From: Litoreibacter meonggei
GTDB lineage: Bacteria; Pseudomonadota; Alphaproteobacteria; Rhodobacterales; Rhodobacteraceae
Reading direction: 5' to 3'
DNA: 64,000 nucleotides
Assembly: GCF_003663885.1 (NCBI RefSeq)
Contig: NZ_RCCE01000003.1
Location: 607,501 to 671,500, forward strand
Shown here: positions 30,648-39,759 of the stretch, in pieces
How the letters are laid out: each line of letters starts with the position of its first letter
Numbering within the stretch: the first letter of the stretch is position 1
Translations under genes and position numbers: made by a program
The notes under the pieces: model-generated
The model's input: the letters and a program-made list of their open reading frames with translations, nothing else
The model's database searches: none
Told to the model about the DNA's origin: nothing

Positions 30648-31849
30648 CATCCCTATCGGTCAGTGTGGTTATTGTCAGCCGCCATCGACCGGATGAACTA
30701 CGTCGCTGCATTAAGGCTTTGGAGTTTCAAACATTCCGCGACGTCGAAATTGTGGTGGTTGTTGATGGCGATACCGCGACCAACCTGCATGAACTTGTTC
30801 CGCTTGATCGCGTCAAAGCCGCAACATGCGACGAAGCCAATATATCACGAGCTCGCAACATTGGGATTGGCCTCGCGGCAGGTGACTTGGTTGCGTTCAT
30901 TGATGATGATGCAATCGCGGAGCCGACATGGCTTGAGCGCCTGATCGAGCCATTTTCAGATCCTAATGTTGGGGCTTCTGGTGGATTCGTCCGCGGGCGA
31001 AATGGCATCAGCTTTCAGTGGCGTGCGGAGGTGATCAGCGTGGACGGGGTGTCTAGCCCAATAGATATTGGCGAGGTCACCGTTTTGAAAGCCGATCCAA
31101 ACAAGGGAATAAAGACGCAAGGCACCAATTGTGCGTTCCGGCGTGCAGCCTTGTATAAGCTCAATGGCTTCGACGAGAATTATCGGTTCTATCTTGACGA
31201 AAGCGATTTGAACCTGCGTGTCGGTCAGGCCGGATGGTTAACCGCGGTAGTGCCAAACGCAGAAGTTCAGCACGGGTTTGCTGCATCATATTTGCGAGGT
31301 AAAGACAGGCGCCCAAAATCGTTGTTCGAGGTTGGGGCGAGTCAGGCCTATTTCATAAAGAAGTTCGGTGGAATGAAGGCCGCTCTTCTGGCATTTCGAA
31401 AACAACAATGGGTGAGGTTGGAGTCCGTGCTTGTCAAAGGGACGTTGGAACCTAGAGACCTGCGTCGCCTTAGAACAGAACTCGATGCGGGGATCGCCGA
31501 CGGGCAAGGTCGCGATCCACTCGTGGGTAGAGTTCGGCCTGCTCAAACGCCATTAAAGCCTTTCTCAATCCATAAGCCTGAAAGTCATAAATTCATCGCT
31601 GGCCGTTGGTTGTTCCGTCGACGGGTTTACGCTGAGGCCAAGAGGCTTGCAGAGAATGGAGTCCCCTGCACGGCAATCATCCTGAGTCCGACAGCAGTCT
31701 TTCACCGTCGCTGGTTTCATGAAGATGGGTTTTGGGTCCAGTCAGGGGGAATATTCGGCAAGTCTACCCGTTCGGATTCGCTTTGGTCTTGGTACAGTTT
31801 CGCCAAGCGGATTCGCAGAGAGCAGGCGTCGCTCCAAAAAACGCGTTAA
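30644..31849 (+). CDS. Family 2 glycosyltransferase with C-terminal extension
   Basis: The N-terminal 250 residues are a GT-A fold: VSVVIVSRHRPDELRRCI at the start, the nucleotide-sugar aspartates DDD at 87-89 (VAFIDDDAIAEP), and GTNCAFRRAALYKLNGFDE with the later FYLDESDLNLRV acceptor region. The last 130 residues (about 270-401) match nothing I recognise; they include a YAEAKRLAENGVPCTAIILS stretch and a basic tail. The start overlaps kdsB by 4 bp. Donor and acceptor are unknown, but the setting is a surface polysaccharide locus. Confidence 0.87.
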   Translation: MTSLSVSVVIVSRHRPDELRRCIKALEFQTFRDVEIVVVVDGDTATNLHELVPLDRVKAATCDEANISRARNIGIGLAAGDLVAFIDDDAIAEPTWLERLIEPFSDPNVGASGGFVRGRNGISFQWRAEVISVDGVSSPIDIGEVTVLKADPNKGIKTQGTNCAFRRAALYKLNGFDENYRFYLDESDLNLRVGQAGWLTAVVPNAEVQHGFAASYLRGKDRRPKSLFEVGASQAYFIKKFGGMKAALLAFRKQQWVRLESVLVKGTLEPRDLRRLRTELDAGIADGQGRDPLVGRVRPAQTPLKPFSIHKPESHKFIAGRWLFRRRVYAEAKRLAENGVPCTAIILSPTAVFHRRWFHEDGFWVQSGGIFGKSTRSDSLWSWYSFAKRIRREQASLQKTR

Positions 31850-31850
31850 T

Positions 31851-31951
31851 CTGAGCGGAAACTGGCCTGAAAGTGGCGTTAGTCATACTCGAAGACCGAT
31901 ATGGCCACAGTTTTGCCAGAGTGACTGTTGATTGTGTGGCGAACCGCTCAG
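31851..31951. repeat. Long-range inverted repeat before galU
   Basis: CTGAGCGG (31851-31858) and CCGCTCAG (31944-31951) form a perfect 8-bp inverted repeat enclosing about 85 bases in the gap between the glycosyltransferase and galU. It may fold in the mRNA leader, but chance is not excluded. Confidence 0.3.
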
Positions 31952-31989
31952 GAAATGAGTAAAGTTGTTAAGTGAATGAGGCATATTGA

Positions 31990-32883
31990 ATGAAGCGTAG
32001 AGTTACGAAAGCGGTCTTTCCCGTCGCCGGGCTAGGAACGAGATTCCTTCCCGCGACGAAGTCGATTCCAAAAGAGATTATGACTTTGGTTGATAGGCCC
32101 CTCATTCAGTACGCCATCGACGAAGCGCGTGCTGCGGGAATTAAGGAATTCATCTTTGTCACGTCCCGCGGGAAAGGTGCGCTTGAGGATTACTTTGACC
32201 ACGCGCCTGAGCTGGAAACATCTCTGCGCAAGAAGGGAAAGAAAGATCTTCTTGCGACCCTTAAGAACACGAATATGGACAGTGGCGCTATCGCGTATAT
32301 TCGCCAGCATAAGGCGTTGGGCTTGGGGCACGCGGTGTGGTGTGCACGCCGGTTGATTGGCAATGAGCCCTTTGCTGTTATTTTACCTGATGACGTCATT
32401 GCGGCGGAAAAACCATGTCTGCAACAAATGGTCGAAGCTTACAGTGAGACTGGTGGTTGCATGGTGGCCGCTATGGAGGTTCCTCCGGAGAAGGCTTCGG
32501 CTTACGGCGTCTTGGACGTGAAAGAAGACATGGGATCCATGGTTTCCGTTCGCGGCATGGTAGAGAAGCCAAGTATCGATGAAGCGCCGTCCAACCTTGC
32601 TGTAATTGGCCGCTATATTTTAACGCCACAAGTGCTCAAAAACCTCAACCAGATCAAGCAGGGTGCTGGCGGCGAAATTCAACTGACAGATGCTATTGCT
32701 CAAGAAATTGAAGCTGATCGCGAAGTCTACGGTTATCGTTTCCGAGGCCAGCGTTTTGACTGCGGTTCCAAGGCGGGGTACTTGCAAGCAACGGTAGCCT
32801 TCGGACTTGCCCGCGAAGAGCTTCGTGACGAACTTGCAAGCTACCTGGATGAGATGAAAGCAGTCCGCAAAGCGGCTCAATAA
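31990..32883 (+). CDS. galU: UTP-glucose-1-phosphate uridylyltransferase
   Basis: GalU makes UDP-glucose from UTP and glucose 1-phosphate, supplying surface glycans. The 297-residue protein starts with KAVFPVAGLGTRFLPATKSI (the nucleotide-binding loop), followed by KEIMTLVDRPLIQYAIDEA, then FAVILPDDVI and GVLDVKE. GRYILTPQVLKNL and FDCGSKAGYLQA complete the family pattern. It lies 140 bp after the preceding glycosyltransferase and 15 bp before galE, with which it probably forms an operon. Confidence 0.95.
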   Translation: MKRRVTKAVFPVAGLGTRFLPATKSIPKEIMTLVDRPLIQYAIDEARAAGIKEFIFVTSRGKGALEDYFDHAPELETSLRKKGKKDLLATLKNTNMDSGAIAYIRQHKALGLGHAVWCARRLIGNEPFAVILPDDVIAAEKPCLQQMVEAYSETGGCMVAAMEVPPEKASAYGVLDVKEDMGSMVSVRGMVEKPSIDEAPSNLAVIGRYILTPQVLKNLNQIKQGAGGEIQLTDAIAQEIEADREVYGYRFRGQRFDCGSKAGYLQATVAFGLAREELRDELASYLDEMKAVRKAAQ

Positions 32884-32898
32884 CTAGAGGACTGATTT

Positions 32899-33882
32899 AT
32901 GGCGAATGTGCTGGTTACAGGCGGTGCGGGCTATATTGGCTCACACGCATGTAAGGTTCTGGCCGCTGCCGGTTTCACACCGGTCACTTTCGACAATCTA
33001 TGTACTGGGTGGCAGGATGCCGTGAAGTTCGGGCCCTTTGCGCAAGGTGATTTACTTGATCGTGGCCGACTGGATGAGGTGTTTGCCGAATACGCGCCTG
33101 TTGCTGTGGTGCATTTTGCAGCGCTTAGCCAAGTGGGGGAATCGACGACGAACCCCGGTCTGTATTGGCGCAACAATGTCGGTGGATCACTCAACTTGAT
33201 CGAAGCAGCCACCGCTGCCGGGTGCCTCAATTTCGTGTTTTCATCGACTTGCGCCACCTATGGCGATCAGGACGGCGTTACACTTACAGAAGATACCGAG
33301 CAGCACCCGATCAATGCGTATGGCGCGTCGAAACGGGCGGTCGAAGACATCTTGCGAAATTTTCAGGAAAGCCACGGGCTACGGTCTGTCATTTTCCGGT
33401 ATTTCAATGTCGCTGGAGCAGATCCTGATGGCGACGTCGGCGAGTTTCATCAACCTGAAACTCATTTGATTCCGTTGATGCTGGATGCGATTGACGGCAA
33501 GCGAGATGCTTTGACGGTTTATGGTACCGACTATGACACGCCTGACGGGACCTGCATCCGAGACTACGTCCATGTTATGGATCTGGTGGCCGCACATGTT
33601 AAAGGCATTGAGTGGCTGTTAGATGGCCGCGATCCTAGGGTGTTTAACCTTGGGACTGGCAGCGGCTTTTCTGTTCGTGAGGTTATTGATCATAGTCGTG
33701 CAGTGACCAACAAAGAGGTGCCCATTGTCGAAGGGGCGCGTCGTGCTGGCGATTGCACCAAGCTGGTGTCTGGAAGTGATCGCGCGGTATCAGAGCTTGG
33801 TTGGACACCTGAGCGCTCAACCCTGGAGGCGATGATCACCGATGCATGGCGCTGGCACCAATCCGGGCACTACGAAAAATAG
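32899..33882 (+). CDS. galE: UDP-glucose 4-epimerase
   Basis: GalE interconverts UDP-glucose and UDP-galactose with bound NAD. The 327-residue protein has the Rossmann loop GGAGYIGSH at residues 8-16, the catalytic S115-S116-T117 region (FSSTCATYG), and the Y141-x3-K145 pair in YGASK. RYFNVAGADPDG and the C-terminal substrate region RRAGDCTKLVSGSDRA also match. Paired with galU, it would provide UDP-galactose for the glycosyltransferases around it. The 3' end overlaps the next gene by 41 bp. Confidence 0.94.
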   Translation: MANVLVTGGAGYIGSHACKVLAAAGFTPVTFDNLCTGWQDAVKFGPFAQGDLLDRGRLDEVFAEYAPVAVVHFAALSQVGESTTNPGLYWRNNVGGSLNLIEAATAAGCLNFVFSSTCATYGDQDGVTLTEDTEQHPINAYGASKRAVEDILRNFQESHGLRSVIFRYFNVAGADPDGDVGEFHQPETHLIPLMLDAIDGKRDALTVYGTDYDTPDGTCIRDYVHVMDLVAAHVKGIEWLLDGRDPRVFNLGTGSGFSVREVIDHSRAVTNKEVPIVEGARRAGDCTKLVSGSDRAVSELGWTPERSTLEAMITDAWRWHQSGHYEK

Positions 33883-35098
33883 ACCCTACTCAGTTGTTCT
33901 AGACATTACCCGACTTGTGTCACGGGTGGGTCGAGGCCCGTTGACTGGTGTTGACCGTGTCGAAATGGCCTATCTGAACTGGTGCTTGAGTGATCGCAGT
34001 GAGCCGGTCTACGGGCTTGCGCGAATCGCTGGCGGATATGTCGTTCTGGATCGTGCTGGGATGTCCACATTCAGAGCAAAGTTGCGTGGCGAAGTTCCTT
34101 GGGGAAAACCAGATTTCCGTGCTCGGCTCGGAGTGAAGACATCAAAGGAGCGAGGTGCTGCTGAGTCCGATTTGCGACGTCTCGCTATTGCCCGTTCAAG
34201 TAAGGCATCCTTGCCGGATATCCCTTTGACGCAAGGTGTCTATCTGAACACCGGTCACTCGAATCTGAGTGCGACGAGCCTGTCAGGTATCAAAAGAACT
34301 GGTCTAAAAATCGCTACGCTGGTGCATGACATGATCCCGCTGGACTGGCCCCAATTTCAACGTGACGGAACGGTTCGGCGGTTTGAAGAAAAGATGCGGG
34401 CTGCTGCTGCCTACAGTGACCTGATCATCGCGAATTCTGATGGCACGCGAGGCCGGATAGAACACTATTTTGGCCACTGGGGCGCAGATCCGTTTCAGGT
34501 AACTTCGCATCTTGGCGTCGATATATTCAATGAGGCGCGGCCGCTTTCTGGCAATAACAGACCCTATTTTGTGACGACTGGTACGATAGAGCCACGCAAA
34601 AACCACAGCCTATTATTAGACGTCTGGGACAGCTTTGAAGCAGAGATACGACCTGATCAAATCCCCGTTCTTCACATCGTTGGCCAGCGCGGCTGGAAAA
34701 ATGAAGATGTCTTTCAGCGACTGGACTCTTTGCAAGGAAAGAGTTGGCTGTATGAACATAATGACATGGATGACGCTGCGCTAAAGCACCTACTAGCAGG
34801 GTCTCATGGTTTGCTTTTGCCGTCGTTTGCAGAAGGATATGGCCTGCCTTCCATGGAGGCCGCACAGATGGGTATTCCAGTGATATGTGGCGAACTTGCC
34901 ATTCACCACGAGGTGTTAGGTGACTACCCCGTTTACGCAGACCTGCAAGACATATACCTTTGGAAAAAAAGAATACTTGAGCAGGCAAAGCAGAGGCAGA
35001 AAGACCTCGTCTACGCAAATTTGGCCAAGAAACCCAAAATTCCGACTTGGTCGGAGCATTTTGATGCCGTTAACGCGGCGGTGGCGAAGCTATTCTAA
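33842..35098 (+). CDS. Family 4-type glycosyltransferase
   Basis: The 418-residue protein has the GT-B fold. TTGTIEPRKNHSLLLDVWD at about residues 240-258 opens the nucleotide-sugar domain, and LLPSFAEGYGLPSMEAAQ near 325 is the EX7E-type donor-binding region. The N-terminal third includes TGVDRVEMAYLNWCL and LVHDMIPLDWPQF. The ATG at 33842 overlaps galE by 41 bp. No later ATG precedes the conserved VLDITRLVSR, so this start is likely. Such long overlap suggests coupled translation. Confidence 0.85.
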   Translation: MHGAGTNPGTTKNRPYSVVLDITRLVSRVGRGPLTGVDRVEMAYLNWCLSDRSEPVYGLARIAGGYVVLDRAGMSTFRAKLRGEVPWGKPDFRARLGVKTSKERGAAESDLRRLAIARSSKASLPDIPLTQGVYLNTGHSNLSATSLSGIKRTGLKIATLVHDMIPLDWPQFQRDGTVRRFEEKMRAAAAYSDLIIANSDGTRGRIEHYFGHWGADPFQVTSHLGVDIFNEARPLSGNNRPYFVTTGTIEPRKNHSLLLDVWDSFEAEIRPDQIPVLHIVGQRGWKNEDVFQRLDSLQGKSWLYEHNDMDDAALKHLLAGSHGLLLPSFAEGYGLPSMEAAQMGIPVICGELAIHHEVLGDYPVYADLQDIYLWKKRILEQAKQRQKDLVYANLAKKPKIPTWSEHFDAVNAAVAKLF

Positions 35099-35123
35099 CC
35101 AGCGTGGTCAGGGGTGACATAAA

Positions 35124-36134
35124 ATGGGTCTCCTGAAATCATATCGGCTTCGCCTAGAGCGGAAACGGTGGCGCATGCGGGCAGTCCGCAAGCGACGGCA
35201 ACTTGCGCCGGTGAAGAATCGAACTGACCAGATTGCAAAGTCGGACATCATTGTGTTTTGCACGCTGCGTAACGAAGTTGTTCGTCTGCCCTATTTCCTC
35301 AAATACTACCGCGAGCTTGGGGTTGATCACTTTGTGTTTGTCGACAACGGTTCGGATGACGGAACGACCGACTATCTTTCCGCACAGCCTGACGTATCGG
35401 TTTTTGGAACTCACCATAGCTACAAGCGATCCCGATTTGGTGTCGATTGGATAAACTGGTTGTTGCGGAAATACGGACATCAGCACTGGTGTCTGGTGCT
35501 GGATGTTGACGAATTCCTTGTCTATCCGTTCAGTGATACGCGCCCGATCAAAGCGCTGACTGACTGGCTTGATGCATCGTCGGTCAAATCGTTCGGAACG
35601 ATGCTTCTGGATATGTATCCAAAGGGGCCGATAGACTCCGTTAAATATGAAGCTGGCAATGATCCGTTCGAGCATGTCCATTGGTTCGACAGCGGTAACT
35701 ACACAATCCAGAAGAACGAAAGATACGGAAACCTCTGGATACAAGGCGGACCTCGCGCACGCGCATTCTTTGCCGACAAACCTGAACGCGCCCCGGCGTT
35801 GAACAAGGTTCCGCTGGTGCGTTGGGATCGGAGTTACGCTTATGTTAGTTCGTCCCATATGCTTCTGCCGCGGGGCCTCAATCTTGTTTATGATGAGTGG
35901 GGTGGCGAGAAGACATCTGGCTGTCTTCTTCACGCAAAGTTTCTCGATACCTTCACGTCAAAGTCTGAAGAGGAGCTGAAGCGCAAAGAGCATTTCGCCA
36001 ATAGCCATGAGTATAAGGCGTATCATAGCGGCCTGGTTGAGGACCCGGATTTGTGGTGCAAATGGTCTGAGAAGTATATCAACTGGCGTCAGCTAGAGAT
36101 TCTGGGCCTGATGTCCAAGGGGAATTGGGCATGA
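35124..36134 (+). CDS. Glycosyltransferase family 2-like protein (Glyco_tranf_2_4 type)
   Basis: This 336-residue protein begins with a basic segment and then IIVFCTLRNEVVRLPYFLKY (about residues 42-61), VDHFVFVDNGSDDGTTDYL (68-86) and the aspartate pair in LVLDVDEFLVYPF (125-137). These match the group of GT2-like transferases known from galactosyl or sialyl-like decoration. The C-terminal part has HFANSHEYKAYHSGLVEDPDL. It shares an ATGA overlap with the next gene, supporting an operon of transferases. Substrates are unknown. Confidence 0.82.
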   Translation: MGLLKSYRLRLERKRWRMRAVRKRRQLAPVKNRTDQIAKSDIIVFCTLRNEVVRLPYFLKYYRELGVDHFVFVDNGSDDGTTDYLSAQPDVSVFGTHHSYKRSRFGVDWINWLLRKYGHQHWCLVLDVDEFLVYPFSDTRPIKALTDWLDASSVKSFGTMLLDMYPKGPIDSVKYEAGNDPFEHVHWFDSGNYTIQKNERYGNLWIQGGPRARAFFADKPERAPALNKVPLVRWDRSYAYVSSSHMLLPRGLNLVYDEWGGEKTSGCLLHAKFLDTFTSKSEEELKRKEHFANSHEYKAYHSGLVEDPDLWCKWSEKYINWRQLEILGLMSKGNWA

Positions 36135-37825
36135 GTGTTGGGTTTGTCATGTTGGTGCACGACGCACTGGATCGTGCTGCGCAGGTCGCGCGGCATTGGT
36201 CCGAGCATGGCAAGCCGATTGTTATCCATGTCGACAAACGCGTCGACGGGCCGGCTTTTGAATACTTCAAAGGTAAGCTTGCTGATCTGGACAATGTCAG
36301 ATTTTCGGAACGCCACGCTTGCGAGTGGGGCAATTGGTCGATCGTTGCGGCCACCCAATCTGCTTGTGAATTGATGCTGGATGCGTTCACCGAAGTACGT
36401 CACGTCTATTTGTCCAGTGGATCGTGCATGCCGCTGCGACCGGTAGAGGAAATACAGACTTATCTGGATGAGCGCCCTCGTACCGACTTTATCGAGTCTG
36501 TAACGACTGATGAGGTGGACTGGACCGTGGGTGGGCTAGATCAGGAGCGGTTTACTCTGCGTTTCCCGTTCTCATGGAAACGTCAGCGACGTCTGTTTGA
36601 CCACTATGTTGATCTTCAACGGCGCCTAAAGCTTGCACGCCGCATTCCGGATGGGGTGACGCCCCATCTAGGGTCGCAGTGGTGGTGCCTGACCAGACAG
36701 ACTTTATCGGCAATTCTGGAAGATCCCCGCCGCGCCGAATTTGATCGCTATTTCAGGCGCGTTTGGATTCCTGATGAGAGCTATTTTCAGACCCTATCAC
36801 GGCTCTATTCTACTCAAATCGAAAGTCGCTCGCTGACTTTGTCCAAGTTCGACTTTCAAGGAAAACCACATGTTTTCTACGACGATCACCTGCAACTCCT
36901 TCGGCGATCGGACTGCTTTGTAGCGCGTAAAATTTGGCCACGCGCAGAGCGTTTGTATCGCGAATTTCTGGTACCGGCGTCTCGGGCATTGGTGATGGCA
37001 GAACCCAACCCGCTGAAAATTGACCGGTTGTTTAGCCGTGCAACAGAACGACGGACCCGTGGCCGTGCAGGTCTTTACATGCAGGGGCGCTTTCCCAACG
37101 AGGGTTGGGAGAATGGCAAAACTAGCGGTCGTTATTCCGTGTTCGAAGGGTTTACGGACCTGTTCGAAGATTTTGAAGCGTGGATTGCCCGCCGGACCGG
37201 CAATCGGGTGCATGGGCACCTGTTCGCTGAAGACCAAGTTCACTTCGCTGGCGGTGATGCAGTTTATAACGGGGCCTTATCCGATAGTGCGCAGCTGCGG
37301 GAGTATAGCCCGCAGGCCTTTATGACGAACCTGATCTGGAACACACGAGGGGAGCACCAGTGCTTTCAGTTTGGTCCGGCAGACGACCAAAAAGTTTCGG
37401 AATTTCTAGCCACCGACAGAAACGCGCAAATCTCGATAATCTCTGGTGCGTGGGCCATTCCGCTGTTTCATTCAAACCAGAACTTTTCCGACCTGCGGAA
37501 AGTCGCGGCGCATCTTCAACGCATTGAAACCGCTCATTTGGACCTGCTTCGCATGGGTAAAACCAAAGCGCGCGTCCGGATCTGGAGCCTTGCGGAGTTT
37601 ATCGAAAACCCGATGGAAAATTTGCAGGCAATTCTTGATGAAATCGGCGGTATTGGCCAGAGACGCCTCTCTGAGGTGCCCGTTATGGCGGATCTCAGTG
37701 GATTTGGACAATTTTTGCAAAACTTGAAAAACCAGGGGATGAGCCCGCATCTGATGGGCGACTTCCCATTGAATCAAGACAGCCCCGAGAAACCCCAGGG
37801 TGGCCGCCCCTATTTGGTGAAATAG
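36131..37825 (+). CDS. Core-2/I-branching-type beta-glycosyltransferase with C-terminal DUF5928-like domain
   Basis: The 564-residue protein has an N-terminal half like the core-2/I-branching beta-1,6-N-acetylglucosaminyltransferase family (GT14): VGFVMLVHDALDRAAQVARH, VIHVDKRV, HVYLSSGSCMPLRPVEEIQ, LGSQWWCLTRQTLSAIL and a VWIPDESYFQTL segment, here at about residues 215-226. The C-terminal 230 residues resemble the DUF5928 domain seen with such enzymes in roseobacters and are of unknown function. SIISGAWAIPLFHSNQ and RVRIWSLAEFI lie in this part. The ATG at 36131 overlaps the previous stop as ATGA. The donor is not certain. Confidence 0.8.
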   Translation: MSVGFVMLVHDALDRAAQVARHWSEHGKPIVIHVDKRVDGPAFEYFKGKLADLDNVRFSERHACEWGNWSIVAATQSACELMLDAFTEVRHVYLSSGSCMPLRPVEEIQTYLDERPRTDFIESVTTDEVDWTVGGLDQERFTLRFPFSWKRQRRLFDHYVDLQRRLKLARRIPDGVTPHLGSQWWCLTRQTLSAILEDPRRAEFDRYFRRVWIPDESYFQTLSRLYSTQIESRSLTLSKFDFQGKPHVFYDDHLQLLRRSDCFVARKIWPRAERLYREFLVPASRALVMAEPNPLKIDRLFSRATERRTRGRAGLYMQGRFPNEGWENGKTSGRYSVFEGFTDLFEDFEAWIARRTGNRVHGHLFAEDQVHFAGGDAVYNGALSDSAQLREYSPQAFMTNLIWNTRGEHQCFQFGPADDQKVSEFLATDRNAQISIISGAWAIPLFHSNQNFSDLRKVAAHLQRIETAHLDLLRMGKTKARVRIWSLAEFIENPMENLQAILDEIGGIGQRRLSEVPVMADLSGFGQFLQNLKNQGMSPHLMGDFPLNQDSPEKPQGGRPYLVK

Positions 37826-37828
37826 ATC

Positions 37829-39259
37829 ATGAGCAACCAATTCGAGTATTTCGTTGTTTTTGCCGAAATGCGCACCGGGTCCAACTTCCTTGAAGCCAGC
37901 CTGAACGAGTTCAGCGACCTTCACTGTTATGGGGAGGCCTATAATCCGCATTTCGTCGGGCATCACAACAAGGATGCGTTGTTCGGTGTCGACATGGCGC
38001 AGCGGGAAATTTCACCGCTGTCTTTGATAGAACGGATGAAGGAAAACACCGACGGGTTTCCCGGTTTCCGCTTCTTCAACGACCACGATCCGCGGGTTAT
38101 GGCGCATGTGCTTGAAGACCCGAGATGCGCCAAAATTATCCTTACGCGAAACCCTTTGGACAGCTATGTCTCTCTCAAGATTGCCGCGCAAACCGGTCAA
38201 TGGAAGCTGTCGGATATGAAGCAGCGCCGCTCCGCGACTGTTGCATTTGATCGTGATGAATTTCTGACCCATCTGGAGGCCAAGCAAGCGTTTCAGCTGG
38301 ATATTCTCAAGGGCATGCAGGTGTCTGGTCAAACCGGATTCTATGTTGCCTACGAAGATATCGGCAATGTCGATGTGTTGAACGGAATGGCGCGATTTAT
38401 CGGCTCAAGCGAACGTATTGGCGCCACGCCTAACTCGGTCAAAAAACAAAACCCAAGCGAGTTGGAAGACAAGGTCACCAATTATGACCAGATGGTTAAA
38501 GACCTTGCGAGCATCGACCATTTTGCGCTGTCAAACACGCCAAACTTCGAACCGCGTCGCGGTCCGGGCGTGCCCGGATTCTATCTGGCGGCGGAGGCTC
38601 CACTGCTGTTCATCCCGGTCGCGGCATCGCCAAAAGCCTCGGTACTTGGTTGGCTTGCGGCTCTCGATGATGTCGATGCGGAGGACCTTCAAACGAACCT
38701 TTCTCAAAAGGCTCTGCGCCAATGGAAGCGGGACAATCCAGGGCATCGGAGCTTTACAGTGATCCGGCACCCCTTGGCGCGGGCGCATCAGGTGTTTTGC
38801 GAATACATTGTTCCGAAGCGCGATGATAATTTTTCTGATCCACGAAAAGTCATGCGGAACAAATACGGTGTCGCCGTCCCGAATCAGGGTGAGCTTAGCT
38901 CGTATTCGAAAACCGAGCATCGCGCAGCCTTTGCCAACTTCTTGAAGTTCTTGAAGGGCAATTTGGCCGGGCAAACGAGCATCCGCATCGACGCGGTTTG
39001 GGCGACACAGTCTGCGTTGTTGCAAGGTGCGGCGGGTGTGGTGCTTCCAGATGCGGTCATCCGTGAAGAAGAGCTATCTGACCGGTTGGTTGCGATGGCT
39101 GAATCACTAGGGATTGAGACCGATGCAATTAAGATGGAGCCCGAGATAGGCCCCTTCCGATTGGAAGATATCTATTATGAAGAGTTGGAAAAGCTGGCGA
39201 TGGCCGCCTACCGCAAGGATTACATAAATTTCGGCTTTGGGCGCTGGGACGAAAGCTAA
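37829..39259 (+). CDS. Tandem (two-part) sulfotransferase family protein
   Basis: The 476-residue protein appears to join two sulfotransferase-like halves. The first (about residues 1-240) has the 5'-PAPS loop as FAEMRTGSNFLEASL (R15-T-G-S-N) and the 3'-phosphate-binding LTRNPLDSYVSLKIA (R107, S112), as in the Stf0 type. The second half (about 250-476) has FTVIRHPLARAHQVFCEYI at about 309-327, like the 3'-phosphate motif of sulfotransferase family 2. I did not see a clear second 5' loop, so the second half may be inactive. It ends 4 bp inside the convergent ptsN. It probably transfers sulfate from PAPS to a surface glycan. Confidence 0.8.
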   Translation: MSNQFEYFVVFAEMRTGSNFLEASLNEFSDLHCYGEAYNPHFVGHHNKDALFGVDMAQREISPLSLIERMKENTDGFPGFRFFNDHDPRVMAHVLEDPRCAKIILTRNPLDSYVSLKIAAQTGQWKLSDMKQRRSATVAFDRDEFLTHLEAKQAFQLDILKGMQVSGQTGFYVAYEDIGNVDVLNGMARFIGSSERIGATPNSVKKQNPSELEDKVTNYDQMVKDLASIDHFALSNTPNFEPRRGPGVPGFYLAAEAPLLFIPVAASPKASVLGWLAALDDVDAEDLQTNLSQKALRQWKRDNPGHRSFTVIRHPLARAHQVFCEYIVPKRDDNFSDPRKVMRNKYGVAVPNQGELSSYSKTEHRAAFANFLKFLKGNLAGQTSIRIDAVWATQSALLQGAAGVVLPDAVIREEELSDRLVAMAESLGIETDAIKMEPEIGPFRLEDIYYEELEKLAMAAYRKDYINFGFGRWDES

Positions 39260-39720
39260 GCTGCTTTCGATTCCACCGCTTCCGTCAATATCGCGTGAAG
39301 AGACGTGGGGTTGGTGTTGGAGCGGAGCTTGGTGCACACGTCGCTATTGCGCATTGTCCGTGACACCAGAGCCAGTGCCTTAAGGTGATCCACACCCGCT
39401 GATTCCGGCGCGAAGAGGGCAAAGAACAAGTCAACAGGATGACGGTCAGCCGAGTCAAAGTCCAAAGGGCGTTCCACGCGCAGGAACACTGCAACGACCC
39501 GATCAAGGTCCTTTATTCGTGCGTGTGGCAAGGCAACCCCATGGCCCACACCAGTTGGACCAAGGGATTCGCGTTCGAGTAGGGCTGCCAGCGAAATATC
39601 TGCCGGAATCCCATGCGCAGCATATGCAATCTCAGAGACCTCCTGAAAGAGGCGCTTCTTACTGGTGACTGCCGAGACAGTCTTCACAGCTGACGGAGTC
39701 AGGATTTCCGAGATTTGCAT
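39256..39720 (-). CDS. ptsN: PTS IIA-like nitrogen-regulatory protein PtsN
   Basis: PtsN (EIIA-Ntr) is the end of a regulatory phosphorelay that responds to nitrogen and affects K+ transport and the stress response. The 154-residue protein has the phosphorylated His66 in GHGVALPHARIKDL. FLRVERPLDFDSADRHPVDL and the C-terminal LRSNTNPTSLHAILTEA are also typical. It follows hpf by 39 bp in the minus-strand lptA-lptB-hpf-ptsN group. rpoN is not present beside it. Confidence 0.94.
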   Translation of the reverse strand: MQISEILTPSAVKTVSAVTSKKRLFQEVSEIAYAAHGIPADISLAALLERESLGPTGVGHGVALPHARIKDLDRVVAVFLRVERPLDFDSADRHPVDLFFALFAPESAGVDHLKALALVSRTMRNSDVCTKLRSNTNPTSLHAILTEAVESKAA

Positions 39721-39759
39721 GGTCTGCTCTCTGAACGTGGCCTGCTACGGCTCATTTAT

